A program made the translations under genes and the position numbers. DNA of 32,161 bases from Xylaria sp. FL1777 (Eukaryota; Ascomycota; Sordariomycetes; Xylariales; Xylariaceae), in contig MU400848.1 in assembly GCA_022578965.1 (NCBI GenBank), positions 1 to 32,161 on the forward strand. Reading direction: 5' to 3'. The notes beneath the pieces are model-generated. The model was not told the DNA's origin and searched no databases. It saw only the letters and a list, made by a program, of their open reading frames with translations. This document shows positions 18,472-29,869 of this stretch, piece by piece (position 1 is the first letter of the stretch; each line of letters begins with the position of its first letter).

Positions 18472-20761
18472 TTTTAAAAAAGGTTTGCTAAAACTTTTAA
18501 AAAATAAACAAAAAATTATTTTTAGGAAATTTATTAAAGCATATAAAGCGTTTTGCTTAAAAACTTTAAGTTAAAAAAAATTTACTTAACATTAAAAACA
18601 ACTATAATTTAAAAGCTTATAAAAATAGCTTATAAAAACTTTATAATTAAGAAATTAAAAAAACTATTAAATATTTATTATATAATAACTATTTAATTAT
18701 TAGTAACATTTTTAATACTAAACTAATAACTAAATACTTTTTTATATAATAGTTAAAACTTTTTAAACTATTTATATACTAAATTACTTTTTAAAAACTT
18801 AAGTTTTAACGTATAATTTTAAATATAATAATATAAACATTAATTGCAATTAATTTAGCTAAATATTAAATACTAAAATTTCTTTAAGTTATTTAATTTT
18901 TGTATAATAAAAATAAACTATAAACTAATTTTTTAACTAGTATATAAATATTTTGTTTAACATTATTTACTACAAATATTAAAGCAAAAAACATATGTTT
19001 ATATAATATTAAATCTAGCTATTAAAAGCATGTTTTTTAATTTATTTTTAATAAAGTTTATATAAAACAGATTTATATCTTTTAATAAATATATTACTTT
19101 TTAAAAAAGCTAAAACTTAAGCTAAAACTATATAAGTAAGCTATATAACTTATTATATAATAAAGCTTGTTTATTTATTATTGCTTACTAATAAATCAAA
19201 ATTATAAAAAACTAATATTATGCTATATTTTTATATATTTTAAAAAGTTATACAAAGAACTTTTTTATTAACTATATTAGTTTAAACAAAATATAAAATA
19301 AAATATATTATATAATAAATATTTATTTTAATATTAATATAAACTATAGCTAATATTAAGCTAATTAAATAATAGTTTTGTTTATATAAATAAAAAAAAA
19401 AACTTAAATTTAGCTTTATATAAAATACTTAAATTAATGCTTAATAAGCTTAAAAAAGCATAACAAACGTTTAGTATTAACTATTAAAGTAAAATTTAAT
19501 TAAGTATAAACGTTATATAAACATATTAAAGTATACTAAAGTTAGCTATAGCGTTAATTTTTTAAAAACCTATATATAAAAGATTTTTTGCTAACTTATA
19601 AGCATGCTTATATATAGCATTAAATAGTACAGCAAAAACTTTTATATAAAAAAACAATAAATTATATTTTATAAACTAAAAATATAATTATAACTATATA
19701 AAAAACTAATAACTTAGATTTATATTAAAGTTATTAAGTTAACTAACTAAATAGCTAAGCTATTTTTAAAACTGTAATTAAAAGAACTAAAACTTTTATA
19801 TAAACAAGAAATGTTTTATTTGCTAAAAAAAAAGCTATTAATTAATATGCTATATTTTTTAAAAAAAAGCTCGTGCAAAAAATGTATTTTTTAATTTGCA
19901 CAAGATAATTTATAACTAAAAACTTACTCTAAAAAAATTTTCTTTATATATAGCAAAATGCAAAAAATATTTAAAGTTAAACAATAGTACTAAAAATATT
20001 AATAAAAAATTTAGTAATTAAACTACTTAATATTTAGTAAATAGTGCATTTTTTTATTATATAACAAAAAAAAATATTTAGAACTATAAAATAATAGTGC
20101 TATATAATTAGTTTATATTAAGCAATTATTATTATATAAATTATTAAAGTAAACTTTAAAATATTAGCGCTTTTAATTATTTAATAGTAAAAAAAGCTTA
20201 ATTAAAAGCATACTTTTAAATATATTTTTATATAAAAGTTAATTAAACTTTAAATAGTGCTTATATTTATTTTAGCAAAAATAATATTATAAGTGCTATA
20301 AGTACTATACAAATAAAAAATGCTTTTAGTATAACTATATATTATATTTTAAATACTTTTACTTTTTTTTTATTTTTATTAAAAAACGTTAATTGTTTAA
20401 AAGCATACTTTAATAACATAAAAAACGTTATTATATAACAAAACAAAAAAACTATTTTTATTATATAGAAATAAAAACATTTATTTTTTAATATTAGCTT
20501 ATATAAAGCAAGTTTATATTTTATAAAAATAAAACTTTAAAAGCTTTATAAATACTTTAAATACTTTTATATAAAAAAACTATATAATATGCTTAATTAT
20601 ATAAGCTATAATATTAATTGCTTTGCTTTAAAAAAAATCTAGAAATTTTGCTATTATTACTAGTTATATAATTAAGCATTTTATTGTTTTAAGTTTACAA
20701 TTAAAAATAACTGCAATTTTAATTATAAAGTTATAACTAATGTTATATAAATAAATAACAA
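18472..20761. other. Unrecognised AT-rich sequence, left part, no gene seen
   Basis: This stretch does not match the retrotransposon copies. Frames on both strands are full of stops and I recognise no protein or RNA. It continues after copy D at 28468-28748, giving about 2.6 kb in all. One clear structure is an imperfect 12-bp inverted repeat at 19868-19879 and 19895-19906 (AGCTCGTGCAAA and TTTGCACAAGAT), whose two mismatches include one G-to-A type change. Its composition is as AT-rich as the elements, so it may itself be a mutated repeat. Confidence 0.6.
19868..19906. repeat. Imperfect inverted repeat (12-bp arms, 15-base loop)
   Basis: Arms AGCTCGTGCAAA and TTTGCACAAGAT can pair at 10 of 12 positions. 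GTGCAAA/TTTGCAC is perfect and unusually GC-containing for this stretch. It could be a hairpin or the trace of a small inverted-repeat transposon; nothing else supports either. Confidence 0.5.
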
Positions 20762-20766
20762 GCAGG
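20762..20766. repeat. Target site duplication of copy D, left
   Basis: GCAGG before copy D, repeated at 28463-28467 after it. A G/C-rich word in this background is very unlikely to recur at both edges by chance. Confidence 0.93.
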
Positions 20767-21260
20767 TGTAATAAACCTGTTATATATTAATATAACGGGT
20801 TTGCTTTTAGGGTCTTAATTTATAAGTAACAATAAAATCCTTAATAATAGTCCGTTAAGAAAGTTTTTAAAGTACTTTTACTACTATGCATTAATAAAGG
20901 TCTTAAAAAATTAAAAATAATAAGTATATTAATGTTTAGTAGTTATAAAAAATTAATAGCTAAAAAATTAAAACTAAATAAATAACTAAATATAAAAAAT
21001 GCATAATTATATAAACAAAAAAAAAATAAAAAAAGTAATAACTTTTTTTAAATTACTATAAGTTTAATAAGCACTAAATTATTATAAGCTTAGTAAGCTT
21101 TAAATTACTATAAGTTTAATAAGCTTTAAATTATTATAAGCTTAATAAGCTAAATAAGTTATTATATAACTTTAGCTTTAGCTAGCAAAAAAAAAAATGC
21201 AAAATATATATAAAAGCATTAAGCTGCTTTAAAAGTTACTTTTGTGCTAATTTTATAACA
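20767..21260 (-). repeat. 3' LTR of copy D
   Basis: 494 bp. The outer edge retains GGG, TCC and CCG where the inner edge of the 5' LTR (27969 onward) has A or T: about 13 such positions in 90 bp against 3 in the other direction. It carries the palindrome near the left end and about four 26-bp repeat units at roughly 21052-21152. Confidence 0.9.
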
Positions 21261-21885
21261 TTATTCCTTTTTTTCTAAAATTATTGTTTTAATAATTTTC
21301 TGTAAGTATTCTTTTTTTTTTTTTTTTTTATATGTTATAATATTAAAGCGCATTAAAAAAACTAACTGTTTATTTAAAACAAAATAAAAACTCGTTTTTG
21401 CTTTCTTTATTAATTTTACTAGCTATAAAGTTATGCTTTATTTTTGCTGCTTTAATTAGTTATTAATATATAAAATAACAAATAATATATTTTGTTATTT
21501 TAAATGCATACGCGCTAATTATTTCTGCAACAAATTAAAAGTTTTAATTAATTTAATTAATAATATAGTTTTTAAATACTATTGTTTTAAAAAGAAAAAA
21601 AAGCAAGCAAAGCAATAATTACTTTTAGTTTAAAAAAAATTAAAACAAGCTTAAAATAGCTTTAACTTTATTTTAAGCAAGTTAGCTTAGCTTTATATAT
21701 AAAAACGTTTTTTAAAAACAAAAAGTATTAAAATAGTTTAGCAAAAGCTTTAGTTTTTAAATAAACTAAACAAAATAAAACGCATTAAAAAAAAACAAAA
21801 AGCGCTAATAAAAAAGCAAAAACAACAAAAAAAACAAACTAAAGCAACGCAAGCTGCTTTATTTAAGTTTAATTAAAATTCTTTA
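21261..21885 (-). other. 3' untranslated region of copy D, with antisense frame
   Basis: Same layout as in copy B. The sense purine tract is at 21264-21276, and the + strand Lys/Gln/Ala-rich frame ends at TAA 21874-21876, at an offset of 20456 bp from copy B. GCT GCT Ala codons and a CAA are kept before the stop. Confidence 0.6.
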
Positions 21886-24812
21886 AGTATTTTTTTTAAA
21901 GTTAACCTTTTTTTTTAGTTTTAAGCAGTTAAAATATTAGCAGTAAAACTAATTTATAACTATTTTAGCAGTTTTTAAATGTTTTTTAAGTTTTTAAGTA
22001 TTATTAATATATAAATATTTTTTTTATTTAATAAAATACTTTAAATTACTATTGTTTTAATAAAAATTTAATATACTTTTAATTTTATAAACGTTTTAAT
22101 CTGTTTTTATTTTTAGTTATATTTTAATAAGTATTTTAATAAATACTAATTTTAATAAAAAAATATAAAAAATAAAGTAAATTTATATATTTTTTAGTAA
22201 TAATAATTTATAGTTAATAAATAAAATAACTTTTTTAATTTTAAAAAAGCTAAATTTTTTAAATTTTAATTTATTGCTTAGTTATTTTGTTTTAATTTAA
22301 GAAATATTAATGTTTGCATTTTGTTTTTATTATAGCAAATAAACTTTGTTTTCCTTTTTAAAAGTTAGTTCTTTAGTTTATTTTTTGTTATAATATATTA
22401 ATATTTATTATTATAAAAATTAAAAGCATAATTATAGTTTAGTTTATAGCGTTTTAATTTTTGTTGCAATAATTTTTGCTTAAAATACTATAATTAAAAT
22501 AGCAAGTGCGTTTATTAATGTTTTTTTTTGTTTTTTAATAATTGCTTACTATTTATAAATAGCTTTATGCAAAAATATATTTATATTTTTGTTTGTTAAT
22601 ATATTATATAAGATTTATACTATTAATAATAGTTTTATTTAATTATTTTATTAATAGTTAATATAACTTTATAAATATTATTTTAGTATTTAGTTTAGTT
22701 TTTTTATTTATTTATTTGTTTATAAGTAATAAGCAGTTAAAAACTTTAGTTTAATACTAATAAGTTTAAAAAAACTAGTTTTAAACTTAAAAATAAACAA
22801 CTTATTTTAATTTAAAACAATTCTTTTTAGTAATTTATGCTTATTTAAATATTAGTATATAAAAGCATATATAAGTTATTTAGCTATTATATTTTCTTTA
22901 AACAGTAAAAAGTAAGCATATTTAATAAGTTTATTAATAATAACTTATATTTTATTATATTATATTTTTATAACTAAATTAATTAATAAAAGTAATGCTA
23001 TAATAAAATCTTAAGTAATAATATATTATGTTTATTTAAATATTTATATAAGTTATAGCAGTTTATAAAGCTTATATTAAGCTACTTTAGCTTTATTATA
23101 AATATTGCACTTTTTTATAATAAATTTAATTATATTTTATAGTTTTAAAAAATTATATTTTTTTTATAATTGTTTAATTATTTTTGTTGCTTTTTAGTGT
23201 TTATATAATAAATATTTATAAAATTTTTTAATAAACTTATTTCGTAAAAATTCCAGTAAATAAACCTTATATTTATATATTAGCTTGTTATTTTTTAATC
23301 TTTTATATTTTTATAGTTATGCTAACTTTTTTAAATTATAAGCTTATTATAGCTATATATTTATAAAGTTCTTAAATATAATTTCGATTTTTAAGCTTTT
23401 ATTTCTTTAAAAATATAATACTTAAATGTTTTTTTTTAAAACTTTAAATCTTTTTTAACTTTGTTAGCTTAGTATGTTTGCTTAAATGTTTTTTTTTCTT
23501 TTAATGTAGTATATTTTAAAGTTAAATTTAAAAAAAAAACCATTTAATTTTTATATTGTTTAGTAATTTTTTGCGTAATTATAAATTTTATTAAGTTTTA
23601 ATAATTTAAATAAATTTTAATTAGCTTTATAGTTTTTATAAAAAATAATTCTTATTTTTTAAGTGCTATAATAATTATAAATAGTTCTTTGTTATATATA
23701 AAGTATTATAATGCTATGTTTTATAATGCTTTAAAATAATAAGCTACTAAGTACTATTTTTTGTTATTTTTTAGTTGTTTTAAAACTTTTATAATTATAT
23801 TATTTAAAACATTTATTTTTAGCTTTTTTTTTTTTTATAGATTAAGTAGTTTAACTATAAAGTTAAAAATAACTTTTAGTTTTAGTTCTTTAAAAGCTTT
23901 TTAAGCTTCTTTTAAAATTAAAAAGGATTTTTTTTTATATTTTTTTTTTATATACTTTATAAAATAAAATGCTATTTTCTTAAAGTTTTAAATTAACATT
24001 TAAACATAGTTTAAAATTCTTAATGTTTATTATATGTTTATAATAATAACTAAATTAAATATTTTTTAATTTTATATTATATTAATTTTTAACTATTAAA
24101 TTTATATTTGTTTTAAAGTAATTATAAATCTTAAAAAGTTGATTTTTTATATATGTTATATATACTTTTTTGTATTAAATTATAATTTTGCTTGTTTAAA
24201 TATTTTTAATACTTAAGTTATATATTTTTTATGTTTTTTTAATGTTTTAAAATAAATTAAGATATTATTTAAATAAATAAATATAAACTTATTTAAAAAC
24301 TTTTATAAAATTATTATTATTATATATTAAAAGCTAATTAGTATGTTTTATAGTTTTTATAGCATAACTATATATTTATATAATTTATATATTGTTTATA
24401 TAGCAGTTTTTTATTTTTTTTTTTTAGTTATTTTAATAGCATAATATTTATTTAAAATATTAATTGCTATAAACTATTTTGCTTAATTAATCTTTTTTTT
24501 TATAATTATTAGCAAAGTAAAAAAATATTTATTTATAATAATAATTACGTTTAATAATTAATAATTAATTATTACTTGCTATACTAGTTTTTTTTTTTTA
24601 TTAATTAGTTGTTTTTTATTTTTTATTTTAAGTATTAGTACTATAAAATATTTAACAAATAATTAAAATTTTCTTAAAAATCTTTTTGCTAAATTTTTTT
24701 AAATGTATTTTTATAAAGCGTTTGTTTTATTTAAGCTTATATAGTATACTTAATAAAGCTTTAGTTAACATTTTTCTTTAATAAAAATATAATAATTTTA
24801 TAAGCTATATTT
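21886..24812 (-). pseudogene. pol: pol remnant of copy D: RT, RNase H, integrase, chromodomain
   Basis: Aligned with B and C. The two catalytic Asp codons of the reverse transcriptase lie at 24264-24269 and both read AAT in sense, in a Tyr-Leu-x-x-Ile context. The first integrase catalytic codon at 23008-23010 still reads GAT (Asp), unlike in B and C. The chromodomain is at about 21931-22101, and one of its early acidic codons (22099-22101, GAT) is kept. There are many stops and no functional product. Confidence 0.82.
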
Positions 24813-26578
24813 AAAAAGTTCTTTTTTTTTTTTTTTTTAAATAGTTTATAAAATTTATAATATACTTTTAGTATTTTATTTAGAATTTTTTTTGCGATTT
24901 TTCTGATTTTTTTGCTTTGTTTTTTATTTTTTTAATGAATAGTTTTTGCTTTTTATTAAATTAAAAAATTGCTAGTTTTTAGCTATAGTATTTCTAAAAT
25001 AATATTATAATTAAATATATTAGCAATATTTAATATAATTTATTTTTTGTATTTTTATATAAATATATTAAAAAGTTTAGTTTTTTTAAGTATATAACTA
25101 TTATTATAGCTAAAAATATTTTTATTAAATCTTTTAATTTTTTAGGATTTTTGTTTATATTTCTAAGAAATTTTATTTTGTTTTATTACTTTAAGTAAAA
25201 TTATATTAACTTATATTTTTAAGTTAATTAAAATATTATATTTTTTTTTTAATATATAAGTTTAATTTTAAATTAGTTTTACTAATTATTATATTAAACT
25301 TTATATAAAGCTTTAGTTTTTTTAGCTACTTGTTGCCTTTTTAATAAATGCTTATTTTGTTTTTTGATTTTTTTTTATAAAATGTTTAAATGTTTGTTTT
25401 ATTTTGTATTTTAAATATTATTGCGTTTTGTTTTATTTTTGCTTTTAATTAAGCTTTAAATTGTAGTTTTTAAGCTTTTTTACTTTTAGCAACTATTTTT
25501 TAATATAATTAAACTTTAATTAGCTAGTAATATTTATAGCAGTTATTTTTACATTTTTTTAAAATAGTATTATAAATGCAATTAAAATTCTTTTTAAATG
25601 TTATAAATTTTTGTAGATTTTTATAATAAACTATAATTATAACTAACTACTTTAATTTATAAAAGTTCTATATTTTTATTTTTGTAATTTATTTAAAAAA
25701 CTAATTATTTTTTAGTTTATTAAGTAAATATTAATAATAATAATATATTATATAATAATTTTATAATACTTTATTATATTTTAAATTTTTTAAGCATAAA
25801 ATATTATTATTGTTTTTTATTATAATTTTATTATAATAATAACTTTTAGCAATTAATTAAATTATTAGCTTTAGTTTTTAAAACATATTAGTTTTTATGC
25901 TAACTATTAATACTTTTTTGTTTTGTTATATTTAAAGCAATTTAAGCTATAAAAATATTTTATTTATTTTTATTAGTTCTTTTTTTATAATATTTTTTAT
26001 AGCTTTTAATTTTATTTGTTTTTGCTTTAAAGTTTTATAAATTCTGTTTTTTTAAGTTTATTTAGCAACTAAATATTTTAATAGTTTATAATTAATTTAG
26101 TAATTATACTATTTATAATTATAGTTTTGTTTTTTTAAATATAACTTTTTTTTAAGTTATATTTTAAGCTTTAATAATTTAAAGTTTTTATAGTTTTATA
26201 AATTTGCTAATTATATTAATTTACTATTTTTTATTATTTGCTACTTTTAATTAAACTATTTTTTTAAGTTATATATTAAATAACTTTAATTATTTATATA
26301 ATAAATATATTTTTTTATAATTTGTTTTAATAATTATAAAGCTTTTAAATAATATTTATATGCTTATTTATTTTAATTTATATAAATAAAGCATTTAAAT
26401 TTATTTAATATAATATTTTTGTTTTAACTTAAAATAGCAATTTTATATTTTTGCTTTAAAAACATATTTTTTAAATTGCTTTATTATTTTTTGTTATTTT
26501 AAACTTTTATAATTTGTACTTTTTTTTTAAGTTAGAAAATCTTTTTTTTTTATAGCTTTTTTTTTTGTTTTTTTTTTT
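24813..26578 (-). other. Unassigned internal stretch of copy D
   Basis: Equivalent of 12641-14409 in copy C and 4359-6127 in copy B, where protease and the RT N-terminus are expected. No motif could be read with confidence. Confidence 0.5.
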
Positions 26579-27657
26579 AAATTAACATTATTTTTAAAAG
26601 TGTTTTTTTTTTTTATAGTTATAATATTTAACTTTAAATATATTTTAAAATTATTATTTTTAAACTTTATTAATTTGCTTAAATTTTTATTTAATACTTT
26701 TTTAAGTATTTTTTTTTTTGTTTTTTTTAGTTTTTTTAGTTTTAAAATACTAATTAAATAATTATTAATTAATTATAATAGCTATATTAATATATATATT
26801 AATTTTTATTAGTTTATTTATTTTATATAGTTTGTTTTAAATTTAAGTTTTAAGTTTATTATAAAATAAATAAAATAATATAAACTTAAGCAATTTTAAA
26901 ATTATTATTAATTATTTAAATTTTATAGCATAATTTATTGCTACTTTTGTTTATTTTAAGCAATAAAATGCTTTTTTTGCGTGTTTTGCTTTTTAAATAT
27001 CTTTAAATAATGCTTTTATTTAATTTTTAAACTTAATATAATTTTTAAAATTTTTTTTTGTTTTTAGCTTAAAGTTAGTTAACTTATTAGCTTTTAAAAA
27101 ATCTTTTAAAATAAGTTAAAACTATTTTAATACTTTTTTTAATAAAAATTATAAAATAGTTATTACTTTTTGATTTTTTTTTATAATAATAATAAAATGC
27201 TATTTTAAATAAAGTTTAATATAAATTAAAAAAGCTTTTATATTTATAAATTTATTATAAAGCTTTAAAGCAATAAGTTTAAAACTTTTAATATTTAGCA
27301 TTTTTAATATTATAAATAATTTTAATAATAAAAGCAATAGTAGTAATAAAAAGTTAGATTTTTTATTTTAAGTTATTATTTTAAGTATAGTAGTAATAAA
27401 AATAACTGTTAAGTTTACTAGTAATAATATTAATATTAGTTATAATATAATTATTTGTTTAAAACTTTAATTTATTATTATAATAGCAATTATTATTACT
27501 GCTTTAATTATTATAGTTAATATTTATGCTAGTTTAAAAGTTATAACGTTTAATATTTAAGCTATTTTTTAAGTTAAAACAACTAGTTTGCTTTATAGTG
27601 CTAATATTAACGTTAGTTTTTTTTTATTATTGCTGCTTAACTTTTTTTTTTTTGCTA
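26579..27657 (-). pseudogene. gag: gag remnant of copy D
   Basis: Aligned with the gag remnants of B and C. In the zinc knuckle the first Cys codon (26624-26626) reads TAT in sense instead of TGT, so this copy has lost a Cys that B and C keep. The upstream part matches the capsid-like region of copy C. Many stops interrupt every frame. Confidence 0.65.
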
Positions 27658-27968
27658 TTGTTTTTTTTTTAATAAAAATAGCTAATAAAAATGCTAAAGT
27701 TTATTGTTTTAATACGTTACTAATTTTAAAAATTTTTAAGATTTTTAAACTTAATTTTTAACTTTTTGTTTTTAGTAGTATAATTTAAATCTAGTTTATT
27801 AATTATTAAATAAAGTTTACTTATGTAATATTATTTAGCATTTTTGTTTTTTAAATATTTTTTTAATATATTTTTAAAAGTTTATTTTATAAATTGTTTA
27901 TTATTTAACTTTTTATACTAATATTTATTTTTATATATTAAGTTTTACTAATTAAAAAACTATTAAAA

Positions 27969-28462
27969 TATAACAAACTTATTATATATTAATATAACAA
28001 GTTTGCTTTTAAAGTTTTAATTTGTAAATAATAATAAAATCTTTAATAGTAGTTTATTAAAGAGGTTTTTAGAGTACTTTTATTACTATGCATTAATAAA
28101 AGTTTTAAAAAATTAAAAGTAATAACTATATTAGTGCTTAATAGTTATAAAAAATTAATAGCTAAAAAACTAGAACTAAATAAATAACTAAATATAAAAA
28201 ATATATAATTATATAAACAAAAAAAAAGTAAAAAAAATAATAACCCTTTTTAAATTACTGCAAGTTTAATAAGCACTAAATTACTATAAGCTTAATAAGC
28301 TTTAAATTATTATAAGCTTAGTAAGCCTTAAATTACCGTAAGCTTAGTAAGCTAAATAAGTTATTATATAACTTTAGCTTTAGCTAACAAAAAAAGAAAT
28401 ACAAAGTATATATAAAGGCATTAGGCCGCTTTAAAGGCCACCCTTGTGCTAATTTTATAATA
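27969..28462 (-). repeat. 5' LTR of copy D
   Basis: 494 bp. The outer 45 bp at the right keep AGGCCGC and AAAGGCCACCC, like the outer edge of copy B, while the matching bases at the inner edge of the 3' LTR (about 21216-21260) are AT-rich. Confidence 0.9.
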
Positions 28463-28467
28463 GCAGG
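28463..28467. repeat. Target site duplication of copy D, right
   Basis: GCAGG, identical to 20762-20766. Confidence 0.93.
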
Positions 28468-28748
28468 TTTTATATATAATTAATGTAGCTATATTATTTT
28501 AAGCAGCTATATTTTTAAAATTTATATTTATATAAAACGCTTAAAAAGCTTTATATAAGTGCTAAATTAACATATATTAAAAACTTTTAAACTATGTTAT
28601 ATATAACTTTAATATAAACTTTTTAGCTAAAAAATTTTAAAACTAAGCTAAAATTATAAATATAAAGTGCTAAAAAATGTTTATTAAAGCTTATTAAGCT
28701 ATTAATAAAATAAAAAAAGCATATAAACCTTTTTATTATATATATAAC
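28468..28748. other. Unrecognised AT-rich sequence, right part, no gene seen
   Basis: Continuation of 18472-20761 on the other side of copy D, up to the left end of copy E. No frame, RNA or repeat is recognised. Its last five bases (28744-28748, ATAAC) should be one half of the target duplication of copy E. Confidence 0.6.
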
Positions 28749-29243
28749 TATAACGGACCTATTATATATTAATATAACAGGTTTGCTTTTAGGGTTTTAA
28801 TTTGCAGGTAATAATAGAATTCTTAACGGTGGTCCGTTAAAGAGGTTTTTGGGGTATTTTTATTACTGTGCATTAATAAAGGTCTTAAAAGATTAAAAGT
28901 AATAAGTATATTAGTGCTTAGTAGTTATAAGAAAATTAATAGCTAAAGAACTAAAACTAAATAAGTAATTAAATATAAGAAATGCATAATTATATAAACA
29001 AAAAAAAAGTAAAAAAAATAATAACTTTTTTTAGATTACTATAAGTTTAGTAAGCATTAAATTATTGTAAGCTTAATAAGCTTTAAATTATTATAAGCTT
29101 AATAAGCTTTAAATTATTATAAGTTTAGTAAGCTAAATAAATTATTACGTAATTTTAGCTTTAGTTAGCAAAAAAAAAGGTATAAAGTATATATAAAAGC
29201 ATTAAGCTGCTTTAAAAGCTACTTTTATGCTAATTTTGTAATA
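28749..29243 (-). repeat. 3' LTR of copy E
   Basis: 495 bp, same type as B and D. The outer (left) edge keeps CGGACC, CGGTGGTCCG and TTGGGG, more G and C than anywhere in the interior. About four 26-bp units lie at roughly 29035-29135. Confidence 0.9.
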
Positions 29244-29869
29244 TTATTTCTTTTTTTTTAGAATTGTTGTTTTAATAATTTTTTATAAGTATTCTTTTTT
29301 TTCTTTTTTTTTATATGCTATAATATTAAAGCGCATTAAAAAAACTAACTGCTTATTTAAAACAAAGCAAAAACTTATTTTTGCTTTTTTTATTAATTTT
29401 ATTAGCTATAAAGTTATGCTTTATTTTTGCTGCTTTAATTAGTTATTAACATATAAAATAATAAATAATATGTTTTATTGTTTTAAATGCGTATATATTA
29501 GTTGCTTTTATAATAAATTAAAAGTTTTAATTAACTTAATTAATAATATAGTTTTTAAATACTATTATTTTAAAAAAAAGAAAAAGCAAGCAAAACAATA
29601 GTTATTTTTAATTTAAAAGAAATTAAAACAAGCTTAAAATAGCTTTAACTTTGTTTTAAGCAAATTAGCTTAGCTTTATATATAAAAACGTTTTTTAAAA
29701 GCAAAAAGTATTAAAATAGTTTAGTAAAAGCTTTAGTTCTTAAATAAACTAAACAAAATAAAGCATATTAAAAAAAAACAAAAAGCGCTAGTAAAAAAGC
29801 AAAAATAATAAAAAAAGCAAGCTAAAGCAGCATAAGCTGCTTTATTTAAGTTTAATTAGAATTTTTTAA
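29244..29869 (-). other. 3' untranslated region of copy E, with antisense frame
   Basis: The sense purine tract is at 29247-29259. The + strand Lys/Ala-rich frame ends at TAG 29857-29859, with CAA near the end turned to TAA. The arrangement is that of copies B and D. Confidence 0.58.

Larger units (their letters stand above)
20767..28462 (-). mobile_element. Copy D, complete chromodomain Ty3/gypsy retrotransposon, mutated
   Basis: A 7696-bp element on the - strand with 494-bp LTRs (3' LTR 20767-21260, 5' LTR 27969-28462) and a 6708-bp internal region. It aligns with copy B at an offset of about 20455 with almost no indels. It is the same type as A, B and E in the 3' untranslated region and U3. 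The left outer edge still starts TGTA, showing the ancestral TG/CA LTR ends. It splits the unrecognised sequence 18472-20761 / 28468-28748. Confidence 0.93.

Noticed and set aside
18472..20761. A helicase, polymerase or DNA transposon gene in the unrecognised segment
   Set aside because: Reading frames on both strands, with stops ignored, gave no ordered set of motifs that I could assign.
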